This document shows, piece after piece, positions 1 to 8,054 of a stretch of 64,000 nt of DNA (its first letter is position 1; each line of letters begins with the position of its first letter). The DNA is from an uncultured Sphingomonadaceae bacterium (lineage in GTDB: Bacteria; Pseudomonadota; Alphaproteobacteria; Sphingomonadales; Sphingomonadaceae), in contig CAIQHF010000005.1 of assembly GCA_903871605.1 (NCBI GenBank), positions 62,001-126,000 of the forward strand, written 5' to 3'. A program made the translations under genes and the position numbers. The notes under the pieces were generated by a model. That model saw nothing but the letters and a program-made list of their open reading frames with translations, was not told the DNA's origin and did no database searches.

Positions 1-2
1 AT

Positions 3-1316
3 GCCGGATTCCGCGCGCTGGGCGGCAGCGGCGTGCTCAGCTACCAGGTCGGCGCGCTGATCTCGGTCTGGGCGACCGCGCTGCTGCTCTTCGCGATGGG
101 CCGCCGGATCGCGCCGCCGGGCGGCGCGCTCGCCGGCGCTATCCTCTACGTTCTATGGCTCGATCTGGCTGGCGGCGAGGGCGGCCAATCGCCGGTCTTC
201 TACAATCTTCCCGTCGTCGCGGCCATCGCGACAGTGTTCTTCCTGCGCGACACCGCGGCGGAGCGTCGCGGCGATCTGCGGTGGCCGGGCATGGCCGCGA
301 TGCTGCTGTTCGGCATCGCCATGCAGATCAAATATACCGCGCTGTTCGAGGGCATGTTCGCGGGCGTCATGCTGCTCGCGATCGCCCGGCGGGCCGGACG
401 GGGCTGGCCGGCGCTCGCCGGGGACGCTGCGCTGTGGATCGGGTGCGCGATCGCGCCGACCCTGGCGGCTGCCGCTTTCTACGCAGCGATCGGGCATTGG
501 GGCGACTGGTGGTTCGCCAATGCGACGTCGATCGCGAAACGCGGGCCGGGACTGCGCTCGGCCACCGTGCAGCGCGTCCGGATATTGGCCTATCTGATCG
601 TGCCGCTGCTCGTCTGCGTGCCGCTGAGGCGCTGGCTCGGCATCGCGCCGACGACCGCATCCGAGCGCGAGGACCGACGCTTCGTCGACGCCTGGACGGC
701 AGTCGCGTTGCTCGCCGTCGTGCTGTTCGGCACCTGGTTCAATCATTATGTGCTGCCGTTGTGCGCGCCGCTCGGCGTCGCCGCCGCGCCGCTCTGGACG
801 CGCCGCACGGGGCGGATCTGGTTGCTGGCGCTGGTCGGGGCGAGCGCCGTCTGGGGGCAGCGCGTGCTCTGGCATCACCAGATCACACGCGGCGACGCGC
901 GCGTGCTGGCGCACGCCGCCGCTGCGATGCAGGGCTCGCGCGGCTGCGCGTTCGTCTATGACGGCTACCCCGCCTTCTACGACGTCACCCATTCCTGTCT
1001 GCCGACGACACACGCCTTCCCCGCCCATCTCCAGGCGCGCAACGAGATGGGCGCGACCGGGATCGACGAAGCCGCGGAAGTCCGCCGGATCATGGCGACG
1101 CGCCCCGAGCGCGTGATGGTGATGGGGCCGGCCTATGACGAGGAAAACCTGGCGGCGCGCGCCGAGCTCCTCCGCGTGCTGCGGCCCGACTATCAGCCGA
1201 TCTACGCCTATACCGCGCTCAAGCGCGCGCTCATCGTCTATGGCCTGAAGGGCACCGTGCACACGCCGCCGCTGCTCGAACAGCCCGGCGCCGATCGGCT
1301 GTCGCCGCTTCCCTGA
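3..1316 (+). CDS. Glycosyltransferase family 39-like membrane protein (5' end outside window)
   Basis: The reading frame is open from the first bases of the window, so the true start lies upstream; a GTG at 33 is only an internal codon. The visible ~437 residues contain many hydrophobic helices (for example around SVWATALLLFAMG, LAGAILYVLWLDL and VALLAVVLFGTWF), then a soluble C-terminal part of ~130 residues. This layout fits polytopic GT39/ArnT/PMT-like enzymes that transfer sugars from lipid carriers at the outer face of the inner membrane. The catalytic N-terminal loop is not in the window, so donor and acceptor are unknown. It could equally be an uncharacterised polytopic protein of similar topology. 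Confidence 0.6.
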   Translation, partial: AGFRALGGSGVLSYQVGALISVWATALLLFAMGRRIAPPGGALAGAILYVLWLDLAGGEGGQSPVFYNLPVVAAIATVFFLRDTAAERRGDLRWPGMAAMLLFGIAMQIKYTALFEGMFAGVMLLAIARRAGRGWPALAGDAALWIGCAIAPTLAAAAFYAAIGHWGDWWFANATSIAKRGPGLRSATVQRVRILAYLIVPLLVCVPLRRWLGIAPTTASEREDRRFVDAWTAVALLAVVLFGTWFNHYVLPLCAPLGVAAAPLWTRRTGRIWLLALVGASAVWGQRVLWHHQITRGDARVLAHAAAAMQGSRGCAFVYDGYPAFYDVTHSCLPTTHAFPAHLQARNEMGATGIDEAAEVRRIMATRPERVMVMGPAYDEENLAARAELLRVLRPDYQPIYAYTALKRALIVYGLKGTVHTPPLLEQPGADRLSPLP

Positions 1317-1376
1317 ATCGGCCGCCGGTCCGCGGGGCGGCACCGACGGGGACGACGCCACGCCGGCGAGCTGCTA

Positions 1377-1760
1377 ATGGACGGCATGGACGATATCGAA
1401 CAGCGCGACTGGCGGCGTGCGGCATGGAGCGGTTTTGCCGGACGTTGCCCGCACTGCCACGCGGCGCCACTGTTCGCGGGCTGGCTGCGCGTCGCCCCGC
1501 ACTGCCCGGCCTGCGGGCAGGATTGGAGCCCGCAACGCGCCGACGATTTTCCATCCTACCTCGTCATTCTCGTGCTCGGGCACCTGCTCGTACCGCTGAT
1601 GATCGCGGCCAATCTCTGGTGGGACTGGCCGACCGGAATCCAGATGGTGGCGTGGCCCGGGCTTGCCGCGCTGCTCGCCGCAGCGCTGATCCGGCCGGCC
1701 AAGGGGGCGGTGATCGGCGCACAATGGGCGCTTAGAATGGGCGGCTTCGCGAGCTCATGA
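1377..1760 (+). CDS. DUF983 family membrane protein
   Basis: This 127-residue protein has two CxxC pairs in its first 45 residues (CPHC and CPAC), which look like a small zinc ribbon, followed by two hydrophobic segments (YLVILVLGHLLVPLMIAANL and a second ending in LLAAALI). That is the DUF983 pattern of alphaproteobacteria, where members often lie near cytochrome oxidase or nudix genes. The role is unknown. A second ATG three codons downstream could be the start. The gene lies just after the membrane glycosyltransferase-like gene on the same strand and ends before the convergent pnp terminator. Confidence 0.75.
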   Translation: MDGMDDIEQRDWRRAAWSGFAGRCPHCHAAPLFAGWLRVAPHCPACGQDWSPQRADDFPSYLVILVLGHLLVPLMIAANLWWDWPTGIQMVAWPGLAALLAAALIRPAKGAVIGAQWALRMGGFASS

Positions 1761-1801
1761 CGATCCCCGCGCTTTTTCCCGCTGCTGTCGAGGTCAACAA
1801 A

Positions 1802-1829
1802 AAAGGGCTCCCGTCTCCGGGAGCCCTTT
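1802..1829 (-). terminator. Rho-independent terminator of the pnp operon
   Basis: AAAGGGCTCCC at 1802-1812 is perfectly complementary to GGGAGCCCTTT at 1819-1829, giving an 11-bp stem with a 6-nt loop. On the minus strand the stem is followed by a run of six T, so it should terminate pnp, which stops 25 bp away. On the plus strand the T run is shorter, so any effect on the DUF983 transcript would be weaker. Confidence 0.9.
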
Positions 1830-1853
1830 CTCGTTCATCCTGATCCGAAGGGA

Positions 1854-4199
1854 TCAGTCGTCGTCGCGGGTCAGGAAGGCCGGCGCGAATTCGGGCGCGG
1901 GACCGTCCGCATTGCCACTGTCGTTGCGCTCGCGGCGCGGGCCACGATCACCCCCGTCGCGCGGCGCGCCGTCACGGCGCGGGCCGCCTTCGCGGCGGGG
2001 GCCACGATCGCGGTCGCCACCGCCGCCTTCACGGCGCGGGCCACGATCGCCGCGGGGACGGTCGCCACCTTCGCGCGCCTCGCGCGGCGGACGCGTGTCC
2101 TCGAGCTCGGCACCCGTCTCCTGGTCGACGACGCGCATCGACAGGCGAACCTTGCCGCGCGGATCGATCTCGAGCACCTTGACCTTGACCTCCTGGCCCT
2201 CGGACACGACGTCCTTGGGGCTGGCGACGCGCTCGTTCTTCATCTCGGAGACGTGGACGAGGCCGTCCTTGCCGCCCATGAAGTTCACGAACGCCCCGAA
2301 ATCGACGATGTTGACGACCTTGCCATCATAGATCTTGCCGACTTCGGCTTCCATCGTGATGCCCTGGATCCACTTGCGCGCGGCCTCGATCTGCGCCGGA
2401 TCGGACGACGAGATCTTGACCGTGCCATCATCGTCGATGTCGACCTTGGCGCCGGTGGTGGCGACGATCTCGCGGATCACCTTGCCGCCGGTGCCGATGA
2501 TGTCGCGGATCTTGTCCTTGGGAACCGACATCGTCTCGATCCGCGGCGCGTGCGCCGACAGCTCGGTGCGCGTGCTGTCGAGCGCCTTGGCCATCTCGAC
2601 GAGGATGTGCGCGCGGCCTTCCTTGGCCTGCTCGAGCGCGACCTTCATGATCTCCTGCGTGATGCCGGCGATCTTGATGTCCATCTGCATCGTGGTGATG
2701 CCCTCGGACGTGCCCGCGACCTTGAAGTCCATGTCGCCGAGATGATCCTCGTCGCCGAGGATGTCGGAAAGGACGGCAAAGTCCTTGCCCTCGAGGATCA
2801 GGCCCATCGCGATACCCGAAACGGGGCGCTTGATCGGCACGCCCGCATCCATCAGCGCGAGCGACCCGCCGCACACCGTCGCCATCGACGAGGAGCCGTT
2901 GCTCTCGGTGATGTCGGAGGTGAGGCGGATCGTGTAGGGGAATTCCTCCTTGGTCGGCAGCACGCCGTGCAGCGCGCGCCACGCCAGCTTGCCATGGCCG
3001 ACTTCGCGACGCCCCGGCGCGCCGAAGCGGCCGACTTCACCAACCGAATAGGGCGGGAAGTTGTAGTGCAGCATGAAATGCTCGTAGCGCAGGCCGGTCA
3101 GGCCATCGATCATCTGCTCGCTTTCCTTGGTGCCCAAGGTGCAGGTCGAGATCGACTGCGTCTCGCCGCGCGTGAACAGCGCCGAGCCGTGCGCGCGGGG
3201 CAGGAAATGCGCCTCGGCGACGATCGGGCGGACCGTGCGCGTGTCGCGGCCGTCGATGCGGCGGCCATCCTTGAGGATCGCGGTGCGGACGATGTCCGCC
3301 TCGAGCTTCTTGACCAGCTTGCCGGCGACGAGCTGCTCCTGCGGGGTCTTCTCCGCCATCGCGGCCTTGGCCTTGGCGCGGACCTCGTTGAGCGCGTTCG
3401 AGCGGGCCGACTTGTCGGTCAGCTTGTAGGCCTTCTCGATGTCCTTGCCGACGAGCTTCTTGAGCTCGGCCTTGACCTTGGCGTTGTCGGCGCTGCTCGG
3501 CAGGTCCCAAGGCTCCTTGGCGGCCTTCTCGGCGAGCTTGATGATCGCGTCGATCACGGTGCGGCAGGCGTCGTGCGCGAACATGACGGCGCCGAGCATG
3601 ACCTCTTCCGACAGCTCCTTGGCCTCGGATTCGACCATCATCACCGCGTCGTAGGTAGCGGCGACGACGAGGTCGAGCTCGCCCTCGGCGACCTCGGCGT
3701 CGGTCGGGTTGAGGATGTATTCGCCATCCTTGTAACCGACGCGCGCGGCGCCGATCGGGCCCATGAAGGGCACGCCCGAGATCGTCATCGCGGCCGAGGC
3801 GGCGACCATCGCGAGGATGTCGGGCTCGTTCTCGCCGTCATAGGAGAGCACCTGGCAGATGCAGTTGATCTCGTTGTAGAAGCCATCCGGAAACAGCGGG
3901 CGGATCGGGCGGTCGATGAGGCGGGAGACGAGCGTCTCCTTCTCGGTGGCGCCGCGCTCGCGCTTGAAGAACCCGCCGGGGATGCGGCCCGAGGAGAAAT
4001 ATTTCTCCTGATAGTGGACGGTGAGCGGAAAGAAGTCCTGCCCTTCCTTCACGGTCTTGGCGGCGGTCACCGCGGCGAGCACGACGGTCTCGCCGAGCGT
4101 GGCGAGCACTGCGCCATTGGCCTGGCGGGCGACGCGGCCCGTCTCCAGGGTCAGCGTCCTGCCGCCCCACTGGATTTCCACCTTCTTGGTATCGAACAT
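1854..4199 (-). CDS. pnp: Polynucleotide phosphorylase
   Basis: This 781-residue protein is the phosphorolytic 3'-5' exoribonuclease (polyribonucleotide nucleotidyltransferase) of the RNA degradosome. Two RNase PH-like domains flank an alpha-helical segment. They are followed by a KH domain with the loop [12 protein letters not shown] (about residues 560-575), an S1 domain ([18 protein letters not shown], from about 625), and a low-complexity tail of ~75 residues rich in Arg, Gly and Asp. The tail makes it longer than the ~710 residues usual for the family. The ATG has an AAGGA ribosome site. It is the last gene of the rimP...rpsO-pnp cluster; in Escherichia coli pnp autoregulates through its leader hairpin, which cannot be judged here. 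Confidence 0.98.
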   Translation of the reverse strand: MFDTKKVEIQWGGRTLTLETGRVARQANGAVLATLGETVVLAAVTAAKTVKEGQDFFPLTVHYQEKYFSSGRIPGGFFKRERGATEKETLVSRLIDRPIRPLFPDGFYNEINCICQVLSYDGENEPDILAMVAASAAMTISGVPFMGPIGAARVGYKDGEYILNPTDAEVAEGELDLVVAATYDAVMMVESEAKELSEEVMLGAVMFAHDACRTVIDAIIKLAEKAAKEPWDLPSSADNAKVKAELKKLVGKDIEKAYKLTDKSARSNALNEVRAKAKAAMAEKTPQEQLVAGKLVKKLEADIVRTAILKDGRRIDGRDTRTVRPIVAEAHFLPRAHGSALFTRGETQSISTCTLGTKESEQMIDGLTGLRYEHFMLHYNFPPYSVGEVGRFGAPGRREVGHGKLAWRALHGVLPTKEEFPYTIRLTSDITESNGSSSMATVCGGSLALMDAGVPIKRPVSGIAMGLILEGKDFAVLSDILGDEDHLGDMDFKVAGTSEGITTMQMDIKIAGITQEIMKVALEQAKEGRAHILVEMAKALDSTRTELSAHAPRIETMSVPKDKIRDIIGTGGKVIREIVATTGAKVDIDDDGTVKISSSDPAQIEAARKWIQGITMEAEVGKIYDGKVVNIVDFGAFVNFMGGKDGLVHVSEMKNERVASPKDVVSEGQEVKVKVLEIDPRGKVRLSMRVVDQETGAELEDTRPPREAREGGDRPRGDRGPRREGGGGDRDRGPRREGGPRRDGAPRDGGDRGPRRERNDSGNADGPAPEFAPAFLTRDDD

Positions 4200-4323
4200 A
4201 TGATTTCCTTCTCCGGCGACCCAATGTCGGCCGGGACAGCGTGCGGGCTAGCCGGCCCGCGGCGGTGTGGAGCGCTTTTGCAGCTCCCGGGGACCGGCCG
4301 GATTGCCGTGCCCCCGATGCGAA

Positions 4324-4346
4324 ACGGCCCGCCAGAGGCGGGCCGT
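4324..4346 (-). terminator. Hairpin between rpsO and pnp
   Basis: ACGGCCCGCC (4324-4333) pairs perfectly with GGCGGGCCGT (4337-4346) around a 3-nt loop. On the minus strand the stem is followed by TTTC only, so it is probably a partial terminator or attenuator downstream of rpsO. A structured rpsO-pnp intergenic region is known from Escherichia coli, where it is an RNase III processing site. That role here is inference. Confidence 0.6.
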
Positions 4347-4353
4347 CCGAAAC

Positions 4354-4623
4354 TTACTTGCGAAGGCCGAGCTTCGCGATGAGGTCGGCGTAACGCTGCA
4401 CGTCCTTCCGCTTGAGATAGTCGAGCAGCGAACGCCGCTTGTTGACCATCATCAGCAGGCCGCGACGCGAATGATTGTCCTTCGCGTGCGTCTTGAAATG
4501 CTCGGTGAGGTTGCGGATCCGCTCGGTCAGGATCGAGACCTGGATCTCGGGCGAACCGGTGTCCTCGGCGCCACGGGCATGGTCCTTGATGACCGCGGTC
4601 TTGCGCTCTGCAGTGATCGACAT
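4354..4623 (-). CDS. rpsO: 30S ribosomal protein S15
   Basis: This 89-residue protein is the standard length for S15, a primary 16S rRNA binder that nucleates the platform of the small subunit. It shows the family signature region [21 protein letters not shown] and the basic segment [20 protein letters not shown]. An AGGAGT ribosome site lies six bases before the ATG. It sits 16 bp after truB and upstream of pnp, the same order as in enterobacteria. Confidence 0.98.
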   Translation of the reverse strand: MSITAERKTAVIKDHARGAEDTGSPEIQVSILTERIRNLTEHFKTHAKDNHSRRGLLMMVNKRRSLLDYLKRKDVQRYADLIAKLGLRK

Positions 4624-4639
4624 CGGGTTACTCCTATTT

Positions 4640-5638
4640 CTAAAGGTTGAAACCGCGCACCACCTTGAGCCCCGTCCCGTCGGATTCGACGAGCGCGACC
4701 GGAACAGACATGTCGGTCGCGAGATAGGGGCCCGGTGTTGCAGCGATCCCGATCACCGGACGCCCCTGGCGGAGCGCCCCTGCCTGATCGGGGGTGACGG
4801 ACAGGGCCGGGATGTCGTCCAGCCCCGCCGTCAGCGGCAAGAGTGCCTGTTCAAGCGCGCGCCCTTGCCCGAGATCGGCCAGGGTGTCCAGCGAAATCGC
4901 GGGTTGGAGGGTAAACGGGCCGGCCTTGGTACGGCGGAGCATGGTGACGTGACCGACCGTGCCGAGCGCCACCGCGATGTCGCGCGCGAGGCTGCGGATG
5001 TAGGTGCCCTTGGAGACGGTGGCGAGGAGGGTGGCTTCCTCCAACGTCATTTCTCCGTCGTCCCGGCGAAAGCCGGGACCCGTAGACGGCGGCACCTCGC
5101 CAGCAGACGCGCCGTATCCATGGGTACCGGCGTCCGCCGGGACGACGGTTAGGGAGCGGATCGTGACGCTCCGCGATGCGAGCACCACCTCGTCGCCCGC
5201 CCGCGCCAGATCATAGGCCCGCCGCCCGTCGACCTTGAGCGCCGAATAGGCCGGCGGCACCTGCTCGATCGGTCCAGTGAACTGCACCAGCACCGCTCCG
5301 AGCGTTGCCATCGTCGGCCGCATCTCCGACGTCGCGATCACCGCGCCCTCGAGATCGAGCGTATCGGTCTGCTCGCCGAAGCGAACCGTGAAGGCATAGG
5401 CCTTGTCGGCATCGAGCATCCGTCCGGACAGCTTGGTCGCCTCGCCGAGCGCGATCGGCAGCACGCCCGACGCCAGCGGATCGAGCGTACCGCCATGCCC
5501 GACCTTGACCTTGGCATAGCCACCCGCGCGGAGCGCGCGCTTGACCGCCGAGACGATGCCGGTCGAGCCGGGACCTACGGGCTTGTCGATCACCAGCCAG
5601 CCGTGGAGCGCGGGGCCGTTTCTGTCGGAATGTGCCAT
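4640..5638 (-). CDS. truB: tRNA pseudouridine-55 synthase with an in-frame palindromic repeat
   Basis: TruB makes pseudouridine 55 in the T-loop of tRNAs. The catalytic segment [19 protein letters not shown] carries the conserved Asp, and [13 protein letters not shown] is the C-terminal family motif. I start the gene at the ATG that begins MAHSDRNG, giving 332 residues; the frame stays open further upstream but is not TruB-like there. About 31 residues ([12 protein letters not shown]... to ...GFRRDDGE) between the two motifs have no counterpart in the family and are encoded by a 94-bp palindromic repeat. The frame is intact, so the enzyme is probably functional with a surface loop insertion. 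Confidence 0.95.
   Translation of the reverse strand: MAHSDRNGPALHGWLVIDKPVGPGSTGIVSAVKRALRAGGYAKVKVGHGGTLDPLASGVLPIALGEATKLSGRMLDADKAYAFTVRFGEQTDTLDLEGAVIATSEMRPTMATLGAVLVQFTGPIEQVPPAYSALKVDGRRAYDLARAGDEVVLASRSVTIRSLTVVPADAGTHGYGASAGEVPPSTGPGFRRDDGEMTLEEATLLATVSKGTYIRSLARDIAVALGTVGHVTMLRRTKAGPFTLQPAISLDTLADLGQGRALEQALLPLTAGLDDIPALSVTPDQAGALRQGRPVIGIAATPGPYLATDMSVPVALVESDGTGLKVVRGFNL
5055..5148. repeat. Palindromic repeat element inside truB
   Basis: The 94-bp element has perfect 14-bp terminal inverted repeats: CCGTCGTCCCGGCG at 5055-5068 and CGCCGGGACGACGG at 5135-5148. Inside the left end is a small hairpin of the type CCGGCGAAAGCCGG. Repeats of this kind (translated as VVPAxAGT...RRDDG) are dispersed in sphingomonad genomes. 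It is unusual here because it sits inside an essential-type coding region and is read through in frame. Confidence 0.85.
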
Positions 5639-5678
5639 GGCCGGCTGCGCTAGGGGCGGGGCGCCGTGGCGGCAAGCC

Positions 5679-6224
5679 TCAAGGCAATGGCGGCCACTCG
5701 TCGCGCAGGATCGAGAAGACCACCGTATCGCGGACATGCCCCGTCCAGCAGATCCGGTCGCGCCGCAACACGCCCTCGCGTATCGCGCCGAGCTTGGCGA
5801 CCGCGGCGAGGCTGCGTGCGTTGCGGACGTCGACACGCAGTTCGATACGATCCACGCCGCAGGCGAAGGCATGTTCGATCATCAATGTCTTGATTCGACG
5901 ATTGACGCCCGTGCCGCGGACAAACGGCGCCAGATAGGTCACGCCGATCTCCGCGACATGATGCGCCGGCACCATGTTGATGAAGCCGGTCAGGCCTGCG
6001 ACCACGTCATCGATCAGGACCGCCGATAGATAGCGGGCCGGATCGAGATACTGCGCATCGAAGGTCGCATCGAAGTGCTGCCCGTAGAAGCTGACCGGAT
6101 AAATGTCCCAAATTTCGGGATCCGCGGCGCAGGCCGCGCGCAACGGTTCGCGATGGGCTTCGGAAAGCGGCTCGAGCCGCAGGTCGCCGTCGGTCAGGAC
6201 CGTGCGCAGGGCGTCCGCCTTCAC
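5679..6224 (-). CDS. GNAT family N-acetyltransferase
   Basis: The 181-residue protein matches the RimJ/RimL-like branch of GNAT acetyltransferases: [14 protein letters not shown] at the N-terminus, an acetyl-CoA-binding strand-helix region ([19 protein letters not shown], with the usual Q/RxxGxG loop relaxed) and [20 protein letters not shown] near the end. The start is a GTG at 6222-6224 that overlaps the tdk stop codon as GTGA, implying translational coupling. The substrate is unknown; relatives acetylate protein N-termini or small amines. It is the last gene of the cassette between rbfA and truB. Confidence 0.85.
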   Translation of the reverse strand: MKADALRTVLTDGDLRLEPLSEAHREPLRAACAADPEIWDIYPVSFYGQHFDATFDAQYLDPARYLSAVLIDDVVAGLTGFINMVPAHHVAEIGVTYLAPFVRGTGVNRRIKTLMIEHAFACGVDRIELRVDVRNARSLAAVAKLGAIREGVLRRDRICWTGHVRDTVVFSILRDEWPPLP

Positions 6225-6799
6225 CGGCCGACCTGTTCCATATAATGGCGCCGGCACAGCGCCACATAGCGGTCGTTGCCGCCGATTTCGGTCTGCGCGC
6301 CGTCGGTGACCGCGTGGCCATAGTCGTCGACGCGCAGGTTCATCGTCGCCTTGCGCCCGCACGCGCAGATCGTCTTGATCTCCTGCAAGGTGTCGGCGAG
6401 CCCGAGCAGCGTCGCCGATCCCTCGAACAGCTCGGCGCGGAAATCGGTGCGGAGGCCGTAGCACAGCACGGGCACGTCGAGCCGGTCACACACCGCCGCG
6501 AGCTGGAACACCTGGCGCTTGCTGAGGAACTGCGCCTCGTCGACCAGAACGCAGCCGATCCGTCCACCCTCCAACGCGTCGGCAACCGCCGCGAACAGAT
6601 CGGTGTCCGCCTCGAACGCGGTCGCGTCGGCCTGCAGCCCGATCCGCGAGCGGATCGAACCGAGCGCGTCACGGTCGTCGATCGCCGCGGTAAACAGCAG
6701 CGTGCGCAGCCCACGCTCGGCATAGTTGAAGCTCGATTGCAGCAACTGCGTCGATTTGCCCGCGTTCATCGAGGCGTAGTAGAAATAGAGCTTGGCCAT
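6221..6799 (-). CDS. tdk: Thymidine kinase
   Basis: This 192-residue type II thymidine kinase phosphorylates thymidine with ATP in pyrimidine salvage. The P-loop is [11 protein letters not shown] near residue 10 and the Walker B-like motif is VLVDEAQFL near residue 87. A structural zinc site is suggested by ICACGRKA and the CRRH near the C-terminus. Its ATG overlaps the stop codon of the upstream PIN-toxin gene (ATGA), and its own stop overlaps the GNAT start. It is therefore the third member of a four-gene coupled cassette with a toxin-antitoxin pair, an unusual place for tdk. Confidence 0.95.
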   Translation of the reverse strand: MAKLYFYYASMNAGKSTQLLQSSFNYAERGLRTLLFTAAIDDRDALGSIRSRIGLQADATAFEADTDLFAAVADALEGGRIGCVLVDEAQFLSKRQVFQLAAVCDRLDVPVLCYGLRTDFRAELFEGSATLLGLADTLQEIKTICACGRKATMNLRVDDYGHAVTDGAQTEIGGNDRYVALCRRHYMEQVGR

Positions 6800-7188
6800 C
6801 AGCGGAGCGTCTCGACGGGCACGGGGCTGTCGGGACCGGCGGCGCGGGCGACTCCGTGATCGAATGTCGCGAACGCGGCCTGGTGGCGCGAGGTGGCGAT
6901 GTGGATCATGTCCGCGATCTGCGCACCCTTCGCGCTGCGGCCGATCGCCCAGCGCACCATTTCCGGCTCGGGTACGACGACTCCCGGCAACGCCAGGATC
7001 ACGCTCAACGCCGCTGCGACATCGCCCGGCGAGCACTGATAGTTCGAGCGGAGCACCGATGCCGTCTCGAGCAGCACCGTCAAAGGGATGAACGCGCCGC
7101 CGACCAGCATCTGCTCCGCTACGACCGTCTGGCCGGGGTCGTCGCGCGCGATGAACCGCACCAGCACATTTGTATCGACCGCCCTCAC
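6799..7188 (-). CDS. VapC-like PIN-domain toxin ribonuclease
   Basis: The 129-residue protein carries the four acidic positions of PIN nucleases: [10 protein letters not shown], the Glu in VLLETASVL, the Asp in QIADMIHIA and the Asp in FATFDHGVA. VapC toxins cleave tRNA or rRNA and are neutralised by the cognate VapB. The start is a GTG at 7186-7188 that overlaps the antitoxin stop codon (GTGA), the usual coupled arrangement. A longer upstream start would add residues that do not belong to the fold. The RNA target is unknown. Confidence 0.9.
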   Translation of the reverse strand: MRAVDTNVLVRFIARDDPGQTVVAEQMLVGGAFIPLTVLLETASVLRSNYQCSPGDVAAALSVILALPGVVVPEPEMVRWAIGRSAKGAQIADMIHIATSRHQAAFATFDHGVARAAGPDSPVPVETLR

Positions 7189-7466
7189 CAATCGCCGCGC
7201 ATGCCGCTCTTCGCCCATTCCTCGTCGATGGTCGCGTTCATCTGCTCGATCGAGACTGGCGGCCCGTCATATTTGATGATCTCGCGGAGGCGGGCGATGG
7301 CCTCCTCCATCGTCAACGTCGTTCCCGCTTGCGCCGGCCTCAGCACGATCGCGCCGCCGCTTTCGCTGACGTCGAGCTTCTGGCCGGGCTTTAGGCCCAG
7401 GCGATCGCGGACGTCCTTGGGGATGACGACCTGACCCTTGCCCGACATGGTAGTCCGCGCGTTCAT
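7185..7466 (-). CDS. AbrB/VapB-type antitoxin
   Basis: The 93-residue protein begins with a SpoVT/AbrB swapped-hairpin DNA-binding domain ([29 protein letters not shown]). It ends in a helical region ([18 protein letters not shown]) and an acidic tail that would bind the toxin. The ATG at 7464-7466 is preferred because the fold starts just after it; an ATG at 7448 is an alternative. It lies directly upstream of, and overlaps, the PIN-toxin gene. Such antitoxins usually repress their own promoter, and a perfect palindrome sits two bases upstream of this start codon. Confidence 0.85.
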   Translation of the reverse strand: MNARTTMSGKGQVVIPKDVRDRLGLKPGQKLDVSESGGAIVLRPAQAGTTLTMEEAIARLREIIKYDGPPVSIEQMNATIDEEWAKSGMRGDW

Positions 7467-7467
7467 C

Positions 7468-7489
7468 CCGGTAAGATGCGTCTTACCGG
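7468..7489. promoter_or_regulatory. Palindrome at the antitoxin start, candidate operator
   Basis: CCGGTAAGA (7468-7476) and TCTTACCGG (7481-7489) form a perfect 9-bp inverted repeat with a 4-bp spacer, ending next to the antitoxin ATG and 9 bp after the rbfA stop. It may be the site for VapBC autoregulation or a weak terminator after rbfA. There is no T run, so I favour an operator. Confidence 0.5.
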
Positions 7490-7497
7490 AAAGGCTG

Positions 7498-7890
7498 TCA
7501 ATCGTCGGCGAGATCCTGCGCGACCTTGGGATCGCGAAGCAGCCTGTCGATATGGCTGCCCTCGTCGAAGCTCTCGTCGGCGCGGAACTTGAGCTTGGCG
7601 GCATATTTGAGCTGGACGCGGCTGGCGACCGCGCGCTGGAGATAGGCGGTGTTGGTGCGAAGCGCCTTGAGCACAGCCTCCTCGTCTTGCCCGAGCAGCG
7701 ACTTGATGAAGACGACGGCGTGCTTGAGGTCGGGCGACATCCGCACCTCGGTCACCGACACGGTGTGGCTGGCAAGCACCTCGTCGTGGACGTCGCCGCG
7801 GGTCAGTACGTCGGAGAGGATGTGGCGCACCTGCTCGCCCACGCGCAGCAGGCGGACGGACTTGCCTTCGGGGGATTCGGTCTGGCGCAT
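7498..7890 (-). CDS. rbfA: Ribosome-binding factor A
   Basis: The 130-residue protein is a 30S maturation factor that binds pre-16S rRNA and is needed at low temperature in Escherichia coli. It shows the KH-like fold sequence [37 protein letters not shown] and the C-terminal [18 protein letters not shown]. The start has AAGGAG five bases upstream. It follows infB in the conserved order but is separated from it by 164 bp holding a repeat, and truB no longer follows directly. Confidence 0.97.
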   Translation of the reverse strand: MRQTESPEGKSVRLLRVGEQVRHILSDVLTRGDVHDEVLASHTVSVTEVRMSPDLKHAVVFIKSLLGQDEEAVLKALRTNTAYLQRAVASRVQLKYAAKLKFRADESFDEGSHIDRLLRDPKVAQDLADD

Positions 7891-7904
7891 TTTGACTCCT
7901 TCCC

Positions 7905-8046
7905 CTCTGCTCTCCGGCGAGAGGGCGGGGCCCGCCGCGAAGCGGTGAGCGGGTGAGGACAGGCAGCCTCGGGCTTCGCGCCCTCACCCATTTCCGACCA
8001 GGCGCATCGCCGCCCAGTCTGCACGGTCCTCGCCCGCGAGGGAGCG
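7905..8046. repeat. Palindromic repeat remnant between infB and rbfA
   Basis: The interval consists of GC-rich imperfect inverted repeats. CCCTCTGCTCTCCGGCGAGA can fold on itself, GCCGCGAAGCGGTGAGCGGG and GGGTGAGGAC face CCCTCACCC further on, and CTCGCCCGCGAGGGAGCGGG closes the block. It resembles dispersed repeat families that accompany coding regions in sphingomonads. The exact ends are uncertain. It separates two genes that are usually adjacent. Confidence 0.5.
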
Positions 8047-8054
8047 GGCTTAGT

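Noticed and set aside
2253-4382. A 709-codon open frame on the plus strand opposite pnp
   Set aside because: GC-rich genes in this window leave long open antisense frames. The translation is compositionally biased (Asp/Arg/Leu/Gly-rich) with no fold, and pnp on the other strand is unambiguous.
5638-5872. Longer truB start giving 78 extra residues
   Set aside because: The extra part overlaps the GNAT gene in another frame, is unlike TruB and lacks a ribosome site; the ATG at 5638 fits the family N-terminus.
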